Assembly (NCBI GenBank): GCA_002372015.1
Contig: DFIA01000045.1
Location: 1-31,476, forward strand
From: Bacteroidales bacterium UBA3709
Lineage (GTDB): Bacteria; Bacteroidota; Bacteroidia; Bacteroidales; UBA932
Direction of reading: 5' to 3'
DNA length: 31,476 bases
Every line of letters starts with the position of its first letter. The stretch's first letter is position 1. The position numbers were made by a program, and so were the translations under genes. Positions 17,697 to 25,756 of this stretch are shown piece after piece. The notes beneath the pieces are model-generated. The model ran no database searches. It was given only the letters and a program-made list of their open reading frames with translations, and had not been told where the DNA came from.

Positions 17697-19877
17697 ATGG
17701 CAGATATATTAGATACTGAAATCAAATATCTTTCCGGTATAGGGCCTAAGCGGGCAGAAACTCTTGCCAAAGAAATAAATGTGCATAGCTTTAGAGATAT
17801 GCTCTATTATTTTCCTTTTCGCTGGATAGATAAAAGCAGGGTGTACCCCATAAGCAGCATTGTATCAGAACAAATATTTGAGGGGGAAGACTCTCCCGGC
17901 CCAACCGCATCCTATATACAAATCAGAGGTATTGTTACCCATAAAGAAGCTGTAGGGCTTATAAACGGGCGGCCTGTTAAAGGTAAGAGCCGGTTAATCA
18001 TTACCTTAAAAGATGCAACAGGCTCTATAGATTTAGTTTTTTTCAGCGGACTAAAGTGGATTAATGAAAAGCTTAGGCAAGGAGAAGAATACATTGCCTT
18101 TGGGCGAACAACTGTATTCAACAACCATGTAAACATGGTACATCCAGAAATCTACAGCCCTTCAGAAGCATTGAACTACGGCACGGGTACCATGGCCGGC
18201 ATATACTCCATTACAGAAAAAATGAAAAACGGAGGATTTGGAATTAAAACCATAATGAAAATCCAAAGTCTGCTGTTAGATAAAGTACAAGGCCTTATAA
18301 AGGAAACTCTGCCTAAGGAGATACTGAATACCTATAAGTTATGCCCACTTGACCAAGCGCTAAAGAATATTCATTTTCCTATAGGACAAAAAGAATTAGA
18401 GGCTGCACAGAGGAGGCTGAAGTTTGAAGAATTGTTTTACCTGCAGCTAAGTCTTCTAAAGCAAAAAAATACAAGGCTGGCAAAAGGTTCCGGCATAATG
18501 ATGCTTAATATAGGAGAAAAGTTTAATGCATGCTATCATTCTCTGCCTTATTCCCTTACAAATGCACAAAAGAGAGTGATAAGAGAGATGAGAGAAGATA
18601 TGCGAAGTGGCAAGCAAATGAACCGATTACTGCAAGGCGATGTGGGCAGCGGTAAAACCCTTGTAGCCGTGTTGCTATCCCTTATTGCTGTAGATAACGG
18701 CTATCAGGCATGTATTATGGCTCCAACAGAAGTGCTTGCCAATCAGCATCTGACAAGTATCACAAAATTCTTAAAGGCCACTAATGTAAAGGTTGCTCTT
18801 CTTACAGGGAGTACAAAAGCCAAAGAAAGAAAACAAATATTAGGCAGTTTGGAGGATGGTGCTATTGATATAATTGTAGGAACTCACGCACTACTAGAGC
18901 CAAGAGTAAAGTTTCGTGCCTTAGGTTTGGCTATAATAGATGAGCAGCATCGTTTTGGAGTTGACCAACGCTCTAAACTATGGAGCAAAAACAACAACAC
19001 TCAAACTTCTCTTGCTCCCCATGTTATGGTAATGACCGCCACTCCGATTCCGCGCACCTTAGCTATGACTCTCTATGGCGATTTAGATGTCAGCATAATA
19101 GATGAACTCCCGCCAGGACGCACGCCTGTAGTTACAAAACATGCATGGGAAAGCCAAAGACAACAGGTATTCAACTTTATGCGGCAACAAATAGACAGTG
19201 GCAGACAGGTTTTCGTTGTGTATCCGCTTATAAAAGAAAGTGAGAAGATGGACTACGAAAATCTTGAGGCCGGATACATGCGTATTGTAGAAGAATTCAA
19301 AGCACCTCAATATATAACCGCAGTGGTTCATGGCAAGCTCAAACCAGAAGACAAAGATATTGACATGCAATTATTTGCATCAGGCAAGGCACATATTTTA
19401 GTAGCTACCAGCGTAATAGAAGTTGGAGTAGATGTGCCTAATGCCAGCATCATGGTAATAGAAAGTGCCGAAAGGTTTGGTCTTAGCCAGTTGCATCAAT
19501 TAAGAGGGAGAGTTGGCAGGGGGGCAAACAAGTCTTACTGCATTCTAATGAGCGGCTACAAACTCAGTAAAGAGAGTAAGAAAAGATTAGAACTAATGTG
19601 CTCTACTACAGATGGTTTTATCCTTGCTGAAGAAGACATGAAAATGAGGGGGCCGGGAGATATTGAAGGCACTTCTCAGAGTGGCTTGGCAATAGACCTT
19701 CATATTGCTTCGCTGTCTCGAGATGGAGGTTTTCTCCAACAGGCCAGACTTGCTGCAGAAGAAGTGCTCAGCCAAGATCCTCAACTCACATCTACTAAAA
19801 ATAAGATACTTACAGAAAGACTAAGGCAACTAAGACACGATGGCAAAGATATTAAAGACTATTCAGCAATATCGTAA
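17697..19877 (+). CDS. recG: ATP-dependent DNA helicase RecG
   Basis: A 726-residue helicase that regresses stalled forks and processes branched DNA. The N-terminal wedge domain begins LDTEIKYLSGIGPKRAETLA, typical of RecG. Helicase motifs are LLQGDVGSGKTLVAVLL (Walker A, about 317-333), APTEVLANQH (Ia), IIDEQHRFGVDQR (DEQH box), VMTATPIPRTLAMTLYGD, and QLRGRVGRGANKSYC (VI). The C-terminal MKMRGPGDIEGTSQSG is the RecG-specific TRG-type region. Full length. It stands alone behind its own promoter; the next gene has a separate -7 box inside the 60-base gap. Confidence 0.96.
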   Translation: MADILDTEIKYLSGIGPKRAETLAKEINVHSFRDMLYYFPFRWIDKSRVYPISSIVSEQIFEGEDSPGPTASYIQIRGIVTHKEAVGLINGRPVKGKSRLIITLKDATGSIDLVFFSGLKWINEKLRQGEEYIAFGRTTVFNNHVNMVHPEIYSPSEALNYGTGTMAGIYSITEKMKNGGFGIKTIMKIQSLLLDKVQGLIKETLPKEILNTYKLCPLDQALKNIHFPIGQKELEAAQRRLKFEELFYLQLSLLKQKNTRLAKGSGIMMLNIGEKFNACYHSLPYSLTNAQKRVIREMREDMRSGKQMNRLLQGDVGSGKTLVAVLLSLIAVDNGYQACIMAPTEVLANQHLTSITKFLKATNVKVALLTGSTKAKERKQILGSLEDGAIDIIVGTHALLEPRVKFRALGLAIIDEQHRFGVDQRSKLWSKNNNTQTSLAPHVMVMTATPIPRTLAMTLYGDLDVSIIDELPPGRTPVVTKHAWESQRQQVFNFMRQQIDSGRQVFVVYPLIKESEKMDYENLEAGYMRIVEEFKAPQYITAVVHGKLKPEDKDIDMQLFASGKAHILVATSVIEVGVDVPNASIMVIESAERFGLSQLHQLRGRVGRGANKSYCILMSGYKLSKESKKRLELMCSTTDGFILAEEDMKMRGPGDIEGTSQSGLAIDLHIASLSRDGGFLQQARLAAEEVLSQDPQLTSTKNKILTERLRQLRHDGKDIKDYSAIS

Positions 19878-19905
19878 AAGTAAACAGCCAATCGCAGTTT
19901 TTTCG

Positions 19906-19913
19906 TATATTTG
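19906..19913 (+). promoter_or_regulatory. -7 box of the alarmone / partner-switch operon
   Basis: TATATTTG matches TAnnTTTG exactly. It lies 24 bases before the ATG at 19938, the same geometry as at recG. The TTG that would give a longer protein (19911) falls inside this box, so that start is unlikely. Confidence 0.55.
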
Positions 19914-19937
19914 TTAAAACTGATTATCTACAAAGCC

Positions 19938-21002
19938 ATGACCTCCACAATACATCTTCCCCCGCATTGCAATGCCATTATGCAGGAATATTACGACAAT
20001 TTACCAATATTCAATCGTGCCAAAGAGGAACTTCAACAGATTATACAAACAACTCTTATGGAGGCCGGAGTTCGCACCGCTGTTATAGAATCGCGGATAA
20101 AAACAGAAGATTCTCTTGTCGGGAAATTGGAACTTAAAGGCAATAAGTATAAGTCGCTCAGCGATATTACAGATATAATAGGGCTCCGGGTAATTACCTT
20201 TTTTACAGACGATGTAGATAAAGTGGCTACTGCAATAGAAAAACTCTTTGCCATAGACTGGGAAAACTCTGTAGATAAAAGAAAGATACACGAAATAGAC
20301 AGCTTTGGCTACCTCTCTCTACACTACATCTGCTCGCACGAAACACTCCCATACAGATTTGAGATACAGCTCCGTACCATACTACAACATGCCTGGGCCA
20401 ATATGGATCACGATACAGGCTACAAATCCGGAGTAGAAATTCCACGGCAGTACAGAAGGGCTATGAGTAGGCTGGCTGGTATGCTGGAGCTTATAGACGA
20501 CGAATTCAGTAAAATAAGAGCTGAGCTTACAGACTATCGCAGACAAGTACAGCAACTCGTGGCTTCCGGCAATCTTTCAGAGGTTCCACTGGATGGCGAC
20601 TCTTTCAGAAGTTATCTCGGTCTCAACCCTTTTAGCAGGCTCAACAGAAAGATAGCTTCCGTAAACCAGGCAGAAATTCAAGAGGTATCGCTCATGCCGT
20701 ATATGAGCATATTCAAATGGTTAGGTTGTAGTACTCTCGGCGATATAGATAAATTTATCTCTAAGTATTCAGAAGGAGCCTATCAGATTGCGTGCTACCA
20801 GATAGGACTAACTGATTTAGATATAATCTCCTCGTCCATAGGACCCCAGAATCTATGTATAGCATACATTTTGAAAGGCGGAGGCGGCAAAGCAGGTTTA
20901 CGCCATCTGTTCAATTTGTTGAACGGGACCTCCGAGGGGAGCGACACTATGGCTCAACTAATTGTAGAGCAAGCAAAAGACCTGCCTTTTATGAATCAAT
21001 AA
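19938..21002 (+). CDS. RelA/SpoT-domain alarmone synthetase-like protein (small alarmone synthetase type)
   Basis: Started at the ATG at 19938 (354 residues). Residues about 45-165 form a RelA_SpoT nucleotidyltransferase domain: IESRIKTEDSLVGKLELKG (50-68) is the ATP-binding loop, DIIGLRV (79-85) is the conserved aspartate strand, FGYLSLHY (123-130) holds the Tyr expected to position the acceptor, and EIQLRTILQHAWANMDHDTG (142-161) completes the active site. There is no HD hydrolase, TGS or ACT domain, so this is a small-synthetase class protein. Family members transfer pyrophosphate from ATP to GTP or GDP; toxSAS members modify ATP/ADP or tRNA ends instead. The C-terminal 190 residues, mostly helical, are not recognised. 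The next gene, a likely hydrolase, begins 2 bases after its stop. Substrate is not determined. Confidence 0.82.
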   Translation: MTSTIHLPPHCNAIMQEYYDNLPIFNRAKEELQQIIQTTLMEAGVRTAVIESRIKTEDSLVGKLELKGNKYKSLSDITDIIGLRVITFFTDDVDKVATAIEKLFAIDWENSVDKRKIHEIDSFGYLSLHYICSHETLPYRFEIQLRTILQHAWANMDHDTGYKSGVEIPRQYRRAMSRLAGMLELIDDEFSKIRAELTDYRRQVQQLVASGNLSEVPLDGDSFRSYLGLNPFSRLNRKIASVNQAEIQEVSLMPYMSIFKWLGCSTLGDIDKFISKYSEGAYQIACYQIGLTDLDIISSSIGPQNLCIAYILKGGGGKAGLRHLFNLLNGTSEGSDTMAQLIVEQAKDLPFMNQ

Positions 21003-21004
21003 CT

Positions 21005-21583
21005 ATGGCAAATAAACCATTAGACACTCAGATATTAGACAAGGCGATAATATTTGCAGTAAAGTCTCACGCCGGAACAGAGCGTAGAGGCAAGAGTTTT
21101 CCGTACATAGTGCATCCTATGGAGGCCGTGGAAATAGTAGCCACAATAACCTCAGACCAAGAGCTTTTGGCAGCGGCAATTCTACATGATACAGTAGAAG
21201 ATACAGATGTTACCATAGAACAGATACGCACGGAATTTGGAGAGCGTATCGCCTCTATAGTAGCTGCAGAAACAGACAAAAAGGAAAAAGGCAAAAGCAA
21301 CGAAAGCAATTGGAGAAAAAGGAAGCAGGATGCAATCAACCGAATAGCAACTGCGCCCATGGATGTAAAAATTGTAGCCATGGGCGACAAGCTCTCCAAT
21401 ATGAGGGCAATTGCCAGAGATTACTCAGCTATTGGCGACAAGTTATGGGAGATATTCCATTCAAAAGACAAAAAAGACCACGAATGGCATTACCGGGGCC
21501 TGGCAGATTCTCTCAAGCAACTTAAAGATACACATGCCTACAAAGAATTTGTAAGGCTCATAGAGCAGGTCTTTGGCAATTAG
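21005..21583 (+). CDS. HD-domain hydrolase, MESH1/SpoT-like small alarmone hydrolase
   Basis: Started at the ATG at 21005 (192 residues); a longer frame to 20855 would overlap the synthetase by about 150 bases with no sequence resembling the family. The HD-domain metal residues are in place: H37 (YIVHP), H61-D62 and E65-D66 (ILHDTVEDTD), and D128 (GDKLSNM). R27/R28 before PYIVHP corresponds to the substrate-side Arg. This pattern is that of Mn-dependent hydrolases which remove the 3'-pyrophosphate of (p)ppGpp. The later SNWRKRKQDAI and KLWEIFHSKDKKDHEWHYRG segments are common in small bacterial members. Placed directly behind a synthetase, it probably reverses that enzyme's product; as an antitoxin it would resemble hydrolase partners of toxSAS. 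Activity is inferred. Confidence 0.82.
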   Translation: MANKPLDTQILDKAIIFAVKSHAGTERRGKSFPYIVHPMEAVEIVATITSDQELLAAAILHDTVEDTDVTIEQIRTEFGERIASIVAAETDKKEKGKSNESNWRKRKQDAINRIATAPMDVKIVAMGDKLSNMRAIARDYSAIGDKLWEIFHSKDKKDHEWHYRGLADSLKQLKDTHAYKEFVRLIEQVFGN

Positions 21584-21610
21584 TCTATTACGCAAGTTCA
21601 AACTCTCATT

Positions 21611-22441
21611 ATGGAACCTATAAAAATATCCCTCAACGATTACATCCCCACTGGCGGAGGTGCTAATGGAGAAAGTTACGACCACAGGACAGATCCTACG
21701 GTTATGCTCAAACTCTACTTCCCCGGCAAAATCATTCAGCCTCTGGAAGAAATGATGATGGCCCAAAAAGTATATGCACTCGGCATACCAACTCCGGAGC
21801 CGGGCGAATATGTAGTTACAGAAGATGGACGCTATGGAATAAGGTTCCGCAAAATTGTAGGTAAGGTTTCGTTCAGCAGAGCCACCGGAGATAATCCGGA
21901 GAAAGTTGGATTCTATGCATCGGAGTTTGCAAAAATGTGCCTGAGCCTACATTCTATGCACATAAACACTACTCAATTTGAGAATGTTAAACTGCGATAT
22001 TTTAAGTTTTTGGAAGAAAATCCATTCTTTACAACGGCAGAAAAAGACAAGCTCGCAAAATTTATAGCCGATACTCCTGATGAAGATTCACCTGTTCATG
22101 GAGATCTTCAGTACAGCAATGCTATTTTTGCGGGAGATAAAAAGTATTTCATAGACTTAGGAGATTTTGGATGGGGTAATCACCTCTTTGATGTTGGCAT
22201 GGTTTATCTGTGCTGCTATTTGAGCGATGAAAAATTTATAAGAGAAACCTATCACATGCCTAAAGCTGTAGCTATGCAGTTTTGGGATAACTTTGCTCCG
22301 GTTTATTTTGGCAACAGCATGTCTTTAAAAGAAATAGAAGATATGATAATGCCCTATGCCGGTTTAAAGACTCTACTGATAGAACGCAATACTAACTGCC
22401 CTATGCCGGAATTTAGGGCTGCTCTAAAAAATATATTATGA
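21611..22441 (+). CDS. Aminoglycoside phosphotransferase (APH)-like kinase, TIGR02172-like
   Basis: A 276-residue kinase-fold protein. VMLKLYFPG (31-39) supplies the probable ATP-binding Lys (K34), VHGDLQYSN (162-170) is the catalytic loop with D165, and FIDLGDFGWGNHLFDVG (180-196) carries the metal-binding Asp residues. The order and spacing fit the APH/choline kinase superfamily, in particular the uncharacterised TIGR02172-type group. Nothing shows that it acts on an antibiotic. Its stop overlaps the next ATG by 4 bases (ATGA), so its production is tied to the SpoIIE-type phosphatase. A role in phosphorylating a component of this operon or a small molecule made by it is speculation. Confidence 0.75.
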   Translation: MEPIKISLNDYIPTGGGANGESYDHRTDPTVMLKLYFPGKIIQPLEEMMMAQKVYALGIPTPEPGEYVVTEDGRYGIRFRKIVGKVSFSRATGDNPEKVGFYASEFAKMCLSLHSMHINTTQFENVKLRYFKFLEENPFFTTAEKDKLAKFIADTPDEDSPVHGDLQYSNAIFAGDKKYFIDLGDFGWGNHLFDVGMVYLCCYLSDEKFIRETYHMPKAVAMQFWDNFAPVYFGNSMSLKEIEDMIMPYAGLKTLLIERNTNCPMPEFRAALKNIL

Positions 22442-24648
22442 ACATCAAAGAAATGAGAGAAAGGGCCATCAAGAGACGGTCGAGGTGGACAGGGCTTCTG
22501 CTCATCTTAATTGCAGTAGGTTTTTTGGAAGTTCTTTCTCTGGTACAGGCTTACTATGCCCAACGTGGCATACGCCAAGAAGCACAGGCTAAAGCCGAAG
22601 GGCAGCTCAATGCAGCCCATAGCGATATTATGAATATTGTGAATCAGGCAGAGAGTGCCGTAAGGAATAGTGTATGGGTAGCTCAGTGGTGTTTAGATGT
22701 GCCGGATAGTTTGCCAAACATACCAAAACTTCTCGTAAACAATAATCCTATAGTAGCAGGTTCTACAATAGCCATAGTACCAGGCTATTATAAACATACA
22801 CATCTATTAGCACCCTATGCTGCAATTACAAACGGGGAAATAATAAACAAAAGCTTAGCTACCGCAGAATATGACTATTCTTCCCAAGAGTGGTTTACCA
22901 AACCTATCGAATTAGATAGAGGCTATTGGTCTGAACCTTACATAGATAAAGGAGGTGGAGAAATTCTCATGACCACCTACTCTTTTCCAATAAAAGACCG
23001 TAACGGCAGAATAGCAGCTGTGCTAACGGCAGATCTCGATTTGGGATGGCTTACGGTAATCGCACAGGGAATCAAGATTTATCCTCACGCATTCAGCACA
23101 GTAGTAAGCAGGAACGGCCATATTATGGTAAGTCCGGCGGAGACCCTGATAATGAACAAGACCGTAAACGAATTTGCTGCATCGAGCAAAGACTCTGCGA
23201 GTCTTAACAAACTCAATCGGGCTATGCTCAGCAAAAAGAGCGGCAGTATGTCCATAACGCATGAAGGTGTTAAGAGCATGGTTTATTTTAAACCGATAGA
23301 AAGAACTGGCTGGTCTATGAACATCTTTATTCCAGAAAAAGAAATGTTTGCAGGCCTAAAGAATGTAAACCGCAAGATACGAGCCCTACAATTTTTAGGT
23401 CTATTGCTTATAGCCCTGATTTTCCACGCAGTGGCCAAAAACCAACTCAAGTTCAAGAACATTGCCGACAAGAAAGAAAAAATGGAGAATGAGCTTCATA
23501 TAGCCAGCAGCATACAAATGTCTATGATTCCCAAAATCTTTCCTCCTTTTCCGGAGCGTAAAGATATTGATATGGCTGCCACCATAGTGCCGGCAAAGGA
23601 AGTGGGCGGAGACCTGTACGACTTCTTCATCAGAAACGAAAAACTCTTCTTCTGTATAGGAGATGTATCCGGCAAAGGAGTGCCGGCTTCTTTGGTTATG
23701 GCCGTTACTCGTAGTCTGTTCAGAAGCTTGGCAAACCACGAAGATAGCCCAAAGAAAATTGTATCTTCTATGAACGACAGTATGGCTGATATGAACGAAA
23801 GCAGTATGTTTGTAACCTTCCTGTGCTGCGTTTTGGATTTGCATACCGGCCAGCTGAAGTACTGCAACGCAGGACACAATGCTCCTCTGTTGTTTACAAA
23901 CAAGATCAGCAGTTTGGATGTGTTACCAAACTTGCCCTTAGCCGTAATGAAAAATTTTGAATATGCAGAGCAAGAAGGCATACTACATTACGATGATGCC
24001 ATTTTCCTCTACACAGACGGAATTACAGAGGCCGAAAATTCAGACAGGCAACTATTTGGCATAGAACGATTGACCAAAGTATTATCTTGCAGGAAAGGGG
24101 CCTTGGAATGTCTGCAAAGCGTACAGAATGCCGTAAGCGAATTTGTTGGAAACGCCCCTCAGAACGACGACAGAACAATGCTCTTTATCCACTTTCTAAA
24201 CGGGCACAACAAAAAGGAAAACACCAAAACAATTACCATACACAATGATATAAATCAAATTCACGATGTATTTAATTTTGTTGAATCTATCGCCGAAGAA
24301 AAAAAACTTTCTCCAACCTTAACGTCTAACATAAATCTTGCCTTGGAGGAAGCTGTTACTAATGTAATACTTTATGCATACAAGCCAGAAGGCAAGAAAG
24401 AATGTGATAAAGATATGCCGATAGATATCACGGCTGTTTGGGGTAACGATGAACTGGACTTGATTATTACAGATTCCGGTATTCCATTCGATCCGACATC
24501 GGCGCCTAAGGTAAATACAAACATTAGCGCAGATGAGCGAGATATTGGAGGTTTAGGCATACACCTCTTTATGACCATTATGGATGAAGTACGCTATGAC
24601 AGAATCAATGGCAAGAATGTACTCACTATGAAGAAAAAAATTGTATAA
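22438..24648 (+). CDS. Membrane sensor fusing Cache, SpoIIE/PP2C phosphatase and RsbW-like HATPase domains
   Basis: A 736-residue protein. Two membrane helices (about 18-40 and 312-331) bracket a periplasmic region that looks like a double Cache sensor, including SQEWFTKPIELDRGYWSEPY and LMTTYSFPIKDRNGRIAAVL. A linker leads to a SpoIIE/RsbU-type PP2C phosphatase: AKEVGGDLYDFF (about 385), FCIGDVSGKGVPASL (about 405), GHNAPLL, LYTDGITEAE (about 524) and DDRTML (about 577), with the metal Asp residues present. The C-terminus is an RsbW/SpoIIAB-like HATPase: NINLALEEAVTNVILYAY (N box, about 630), ITDSGIPFDP (G1, about 677) and GGLGIHLF (G2, about 703). RsbU-type phosphatases dephosphorylate STAS proteins and RsbW-type kinases phosphorylate them; both are here in one chain. 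Confidence 0.88.
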   Translation: MNIKEMRERAIKRRSRWTGLLLILIAVGFLEVLSLVQAYYAQRGIRQEAQAKAEGQLNAAHSDIMNIVNQAESAVRNSVWVAQWCLDVPDSLPNIPKLLVNNNPIVAGSTIAIVPGYYKHTHLLAPYAAITNGEIINKSLATAEYDYSSQEWFTKPIELDRGYWSEPYIDKGGGEILMTTYSFPIKDRNGRIAAVLTADLDLGWLTVIAQGIKIYPHAFSTVVSRNGHIMVSPAETLIMNKTVNEFAASSKDSASLNKLNRAMLSKKSGSMSITHEGVKSMVYFKPIERTGWSMNIFIPEKEMFAGLKNVNRKIRALQFLGLLLIALIFHAVAKNQLKFKNIADKKEKMENELHIASSIQMSMIPKIFPPFPERKDIDMAATIVPAKEVGGDLYDFFIRNEKLFFCIGDVSGKGVPASLVMAVTRSLFRSLANHEDSPKKIVSSMNDSMADMNESSMFVTFLCCVLDLHTGQLKYCNAGHNAPLLFTNKISSLDVLPNLPLAVMKNFEYAEQEGILHYDDAIFLYTDGITEAENSDRQLFGIERLTKVLSCRKGALECLQSVQNAVSEFVGNAPQNDDRTMLFIHFLNGHNKKENTKTITIHNDINQIHDVFNFVESIAEEKKLSPTLTSNINLALEEAVTNVILYAYKPEGKKECDKDMPIDITAVWGNDELDLIITDSGIPFDPTSAPKVNTNISADERDIGGLGIHLFMTIMDEVRYDRINGKNVLTMKKKIV

Positions 24649-24669
24649 CAGTAGAAAAACATCATATCA

Positions 24670-24972
24670 ATGCAAACTAACATAAGTAAAAAAGACAACA
24701 ACATAATTGTTGAATTCATTGGCCGCCTAGATACTCCTGCAGCACAAGGATTGAGCAAAGAAGTTTCTGAACTTCAAAAGGATGCAGATAAGACCATCAC
24801 CATAGACTGCACCAACTTAGAATACATTTCCAGCTCTGGTCTGAGAATCTTTCTTTCTCTAAAAAAAGCTACTGCCCAAAAAGGGGGAAAGGTTATAGTA
24901 AAAAACATTAACAACGAGATTCGTAGCGTCTTTATGATGACGGGTTTTCTGAACCTGTTTGAGATTGTCTGA
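24670..24972 (+). CDS. STAS-domain anti-sigma-factor antagonist-like protein
   Basis: A 100-residue single STAS domain of the SpoIIAA/RsbV/BtrV type. TIDCTNLEYISSSGLRIF (43-60) contains the phosphorylation loop; by alignment to the SpoIIAA loop the target is S55. EIRSVFMMTGFLNLFEIV at the end fits the family. It is the probable substrate of both the phosphatase and kinase domains of the gene 21 bases upstream. The unphosphorylated form would bind a partner, classically an anti-sigma factor, but no sigma factor is encoded nearby. It ends the operon; the minus-strand deformylase-like gene converges with it 37 bases away, with no clear hairpin between. Confidence 0.88.
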   Translation: MQTNISKKDNNIIVEFIGRLDTPAAQGLSKEVSELQKDADKTITIDCTNLEYISSSGLRIFLSLKKATAQKGGKVIVKNINNEIRSVFMMTGFLNLFEIV

Positions 24973-25009
24973 CAGAGAATTATAGTTCCGCCGAAAATAT
25001 TAGAGGATG

Positions 25010-25756
25010 CTACTTGTAAGGCCACCAGGCAGGTTTGGCATAAGCTCCCTGCTGCTCATAGAGTTTGCGCTCATCTGCCCACTGCTGGTTGAAGAAAACG
25101 GTATCTGCCCTATCGGTGTAAAGAATGCCTTCAAGATGATCTGTCTCATGTTGAAAGATTATTGCAGTGTAGCCACCAACCGTATCTTTCTTAAATTGTT
25201 TTGCCTGAAAGTCAAAGTAGGAAACAATTATGCTATCCGACCTTGGCACTACTCCACGGTAGTTAGGTATTGAAAGGCAGCCTTCCGTGCCTCTGACAAC
25301 ATTGGTGAATAAACTGTCTATATGCACGTTAGCATAAACTTGCAATGGTTTACCTTCTCTGTCATAGCGCATAAGAGCGAGCATTCTCAGATTGAGACCC
25401 ACTTGCGGAGAAGAAATGCCTACGCCATCCTGACTCGGATCTTGAACCGTAGCAAGCAGGTTGCGCGCAAGTGTTGCAACTTCTGGGCTCTGTAGCTCTT
25501 CTTCCGTAAAATCTCGCGACACTTTCCTAAGAATAAGACTATCCGATTCATCGGAAATAACAGTCAGATACATAACGGAGTCTGACTGGTTCAGTATTGT
25601 TAGTTCACTCTCCGTAAAGGTAATTCCGGCCCGCTCCTCAACTTTACCTGAAAAAGACTTGCAGCTTGAGGTTGTACAAAGGGCAAACACCACTGCCATA
25701 ACTGCAAACACTACGTACATAGCTTGGCAGAAAGAATGGGTGGAAGATGTTTTCAT
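25010..25756 (-). CDS. Peptide-deformylase-like protein with an N-terminal export signal
   Basis: A 248-residue protein whose residues about 60-235 form a peptide deformylase domain. The three hallmark motifs are GVGISSPQVG (111-120), EGCLS (158-162) and QHETDH (202-207), supplying the metal ligands C160, H203 and H207 and the catalytic E204. Motif 1 reads Ser-Ser where the family has Ala-Ala. Residues 12-27 are a strongly hydrophobic segment ending in TTSSCKSF, so the protein is probably a lipoprotein (C32) or otherwise exported. Ordinary deformylase acts on nascent chains in the cytoplasm and has no signal. The last segment (QQWADERKLYEQQGAYAKPA) lies beyond the usual core. Its ATG overlaps the glnS stop by one base. 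Another cytoplasmic def gene is expected elsewhere; substrate and activity are not shown here. Confidence 0.75.
   Translation of the reverse strand: MKTSSTHSFCQAMYVVFAVMAVVFALCTTSSCKSFSGKVEERAGITFTESELTILNQSDSVMYLTVISDESDSLILRKVSRDFTEEELQSPEVATLARNLLATVQDPSQDGVGISSPQVGLNLRMLALMRYDREGKPLQVYANVHIDSLFTNVVRGTEGCLSIPNYRGVVPRSDSIIVSYFDFQAKQFKKDTVGGYTAIIFQHETDHLEGILYTDRADTVFFNQQWADERKLYEQQGAYAKPAWWPYK

Noticed and set aside
19911..19937. TTG start for the alarmone synthetase
   Set aside because: This TTG overlaps the perfect -7 box at 19906-19913, so it would lie upstream of the transcript start.
20855..21004. Upstream extension of the HD hydrolase frame to an earlier Met
   Set aside because: It would overlap the synthetase coding sequence by about 150 bases, and the added residues resemble no family. 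The ATG 2 bases after the synthetase stop gives the canonical N-terminus.
21611..22441. Antibiotic resistance gene (aminoglycoside phosphotransferase)
   Set aside because: Only the broad kinase fold is shared. Its setting in a signalling operon and resemblance to the TIGR02172-type group argue against resistance.
23401..23981. Two overlapping minus-strand open frames opposite the SpoIIE domain
   Set aside because: Both are shadows of a strongly conserved coding region and show no domain signature.
24973..25009. Terminator between the STAS gene and the deformylase-like gene
   Set aside because: No inverted repeat with a usable stem was found in this gap.
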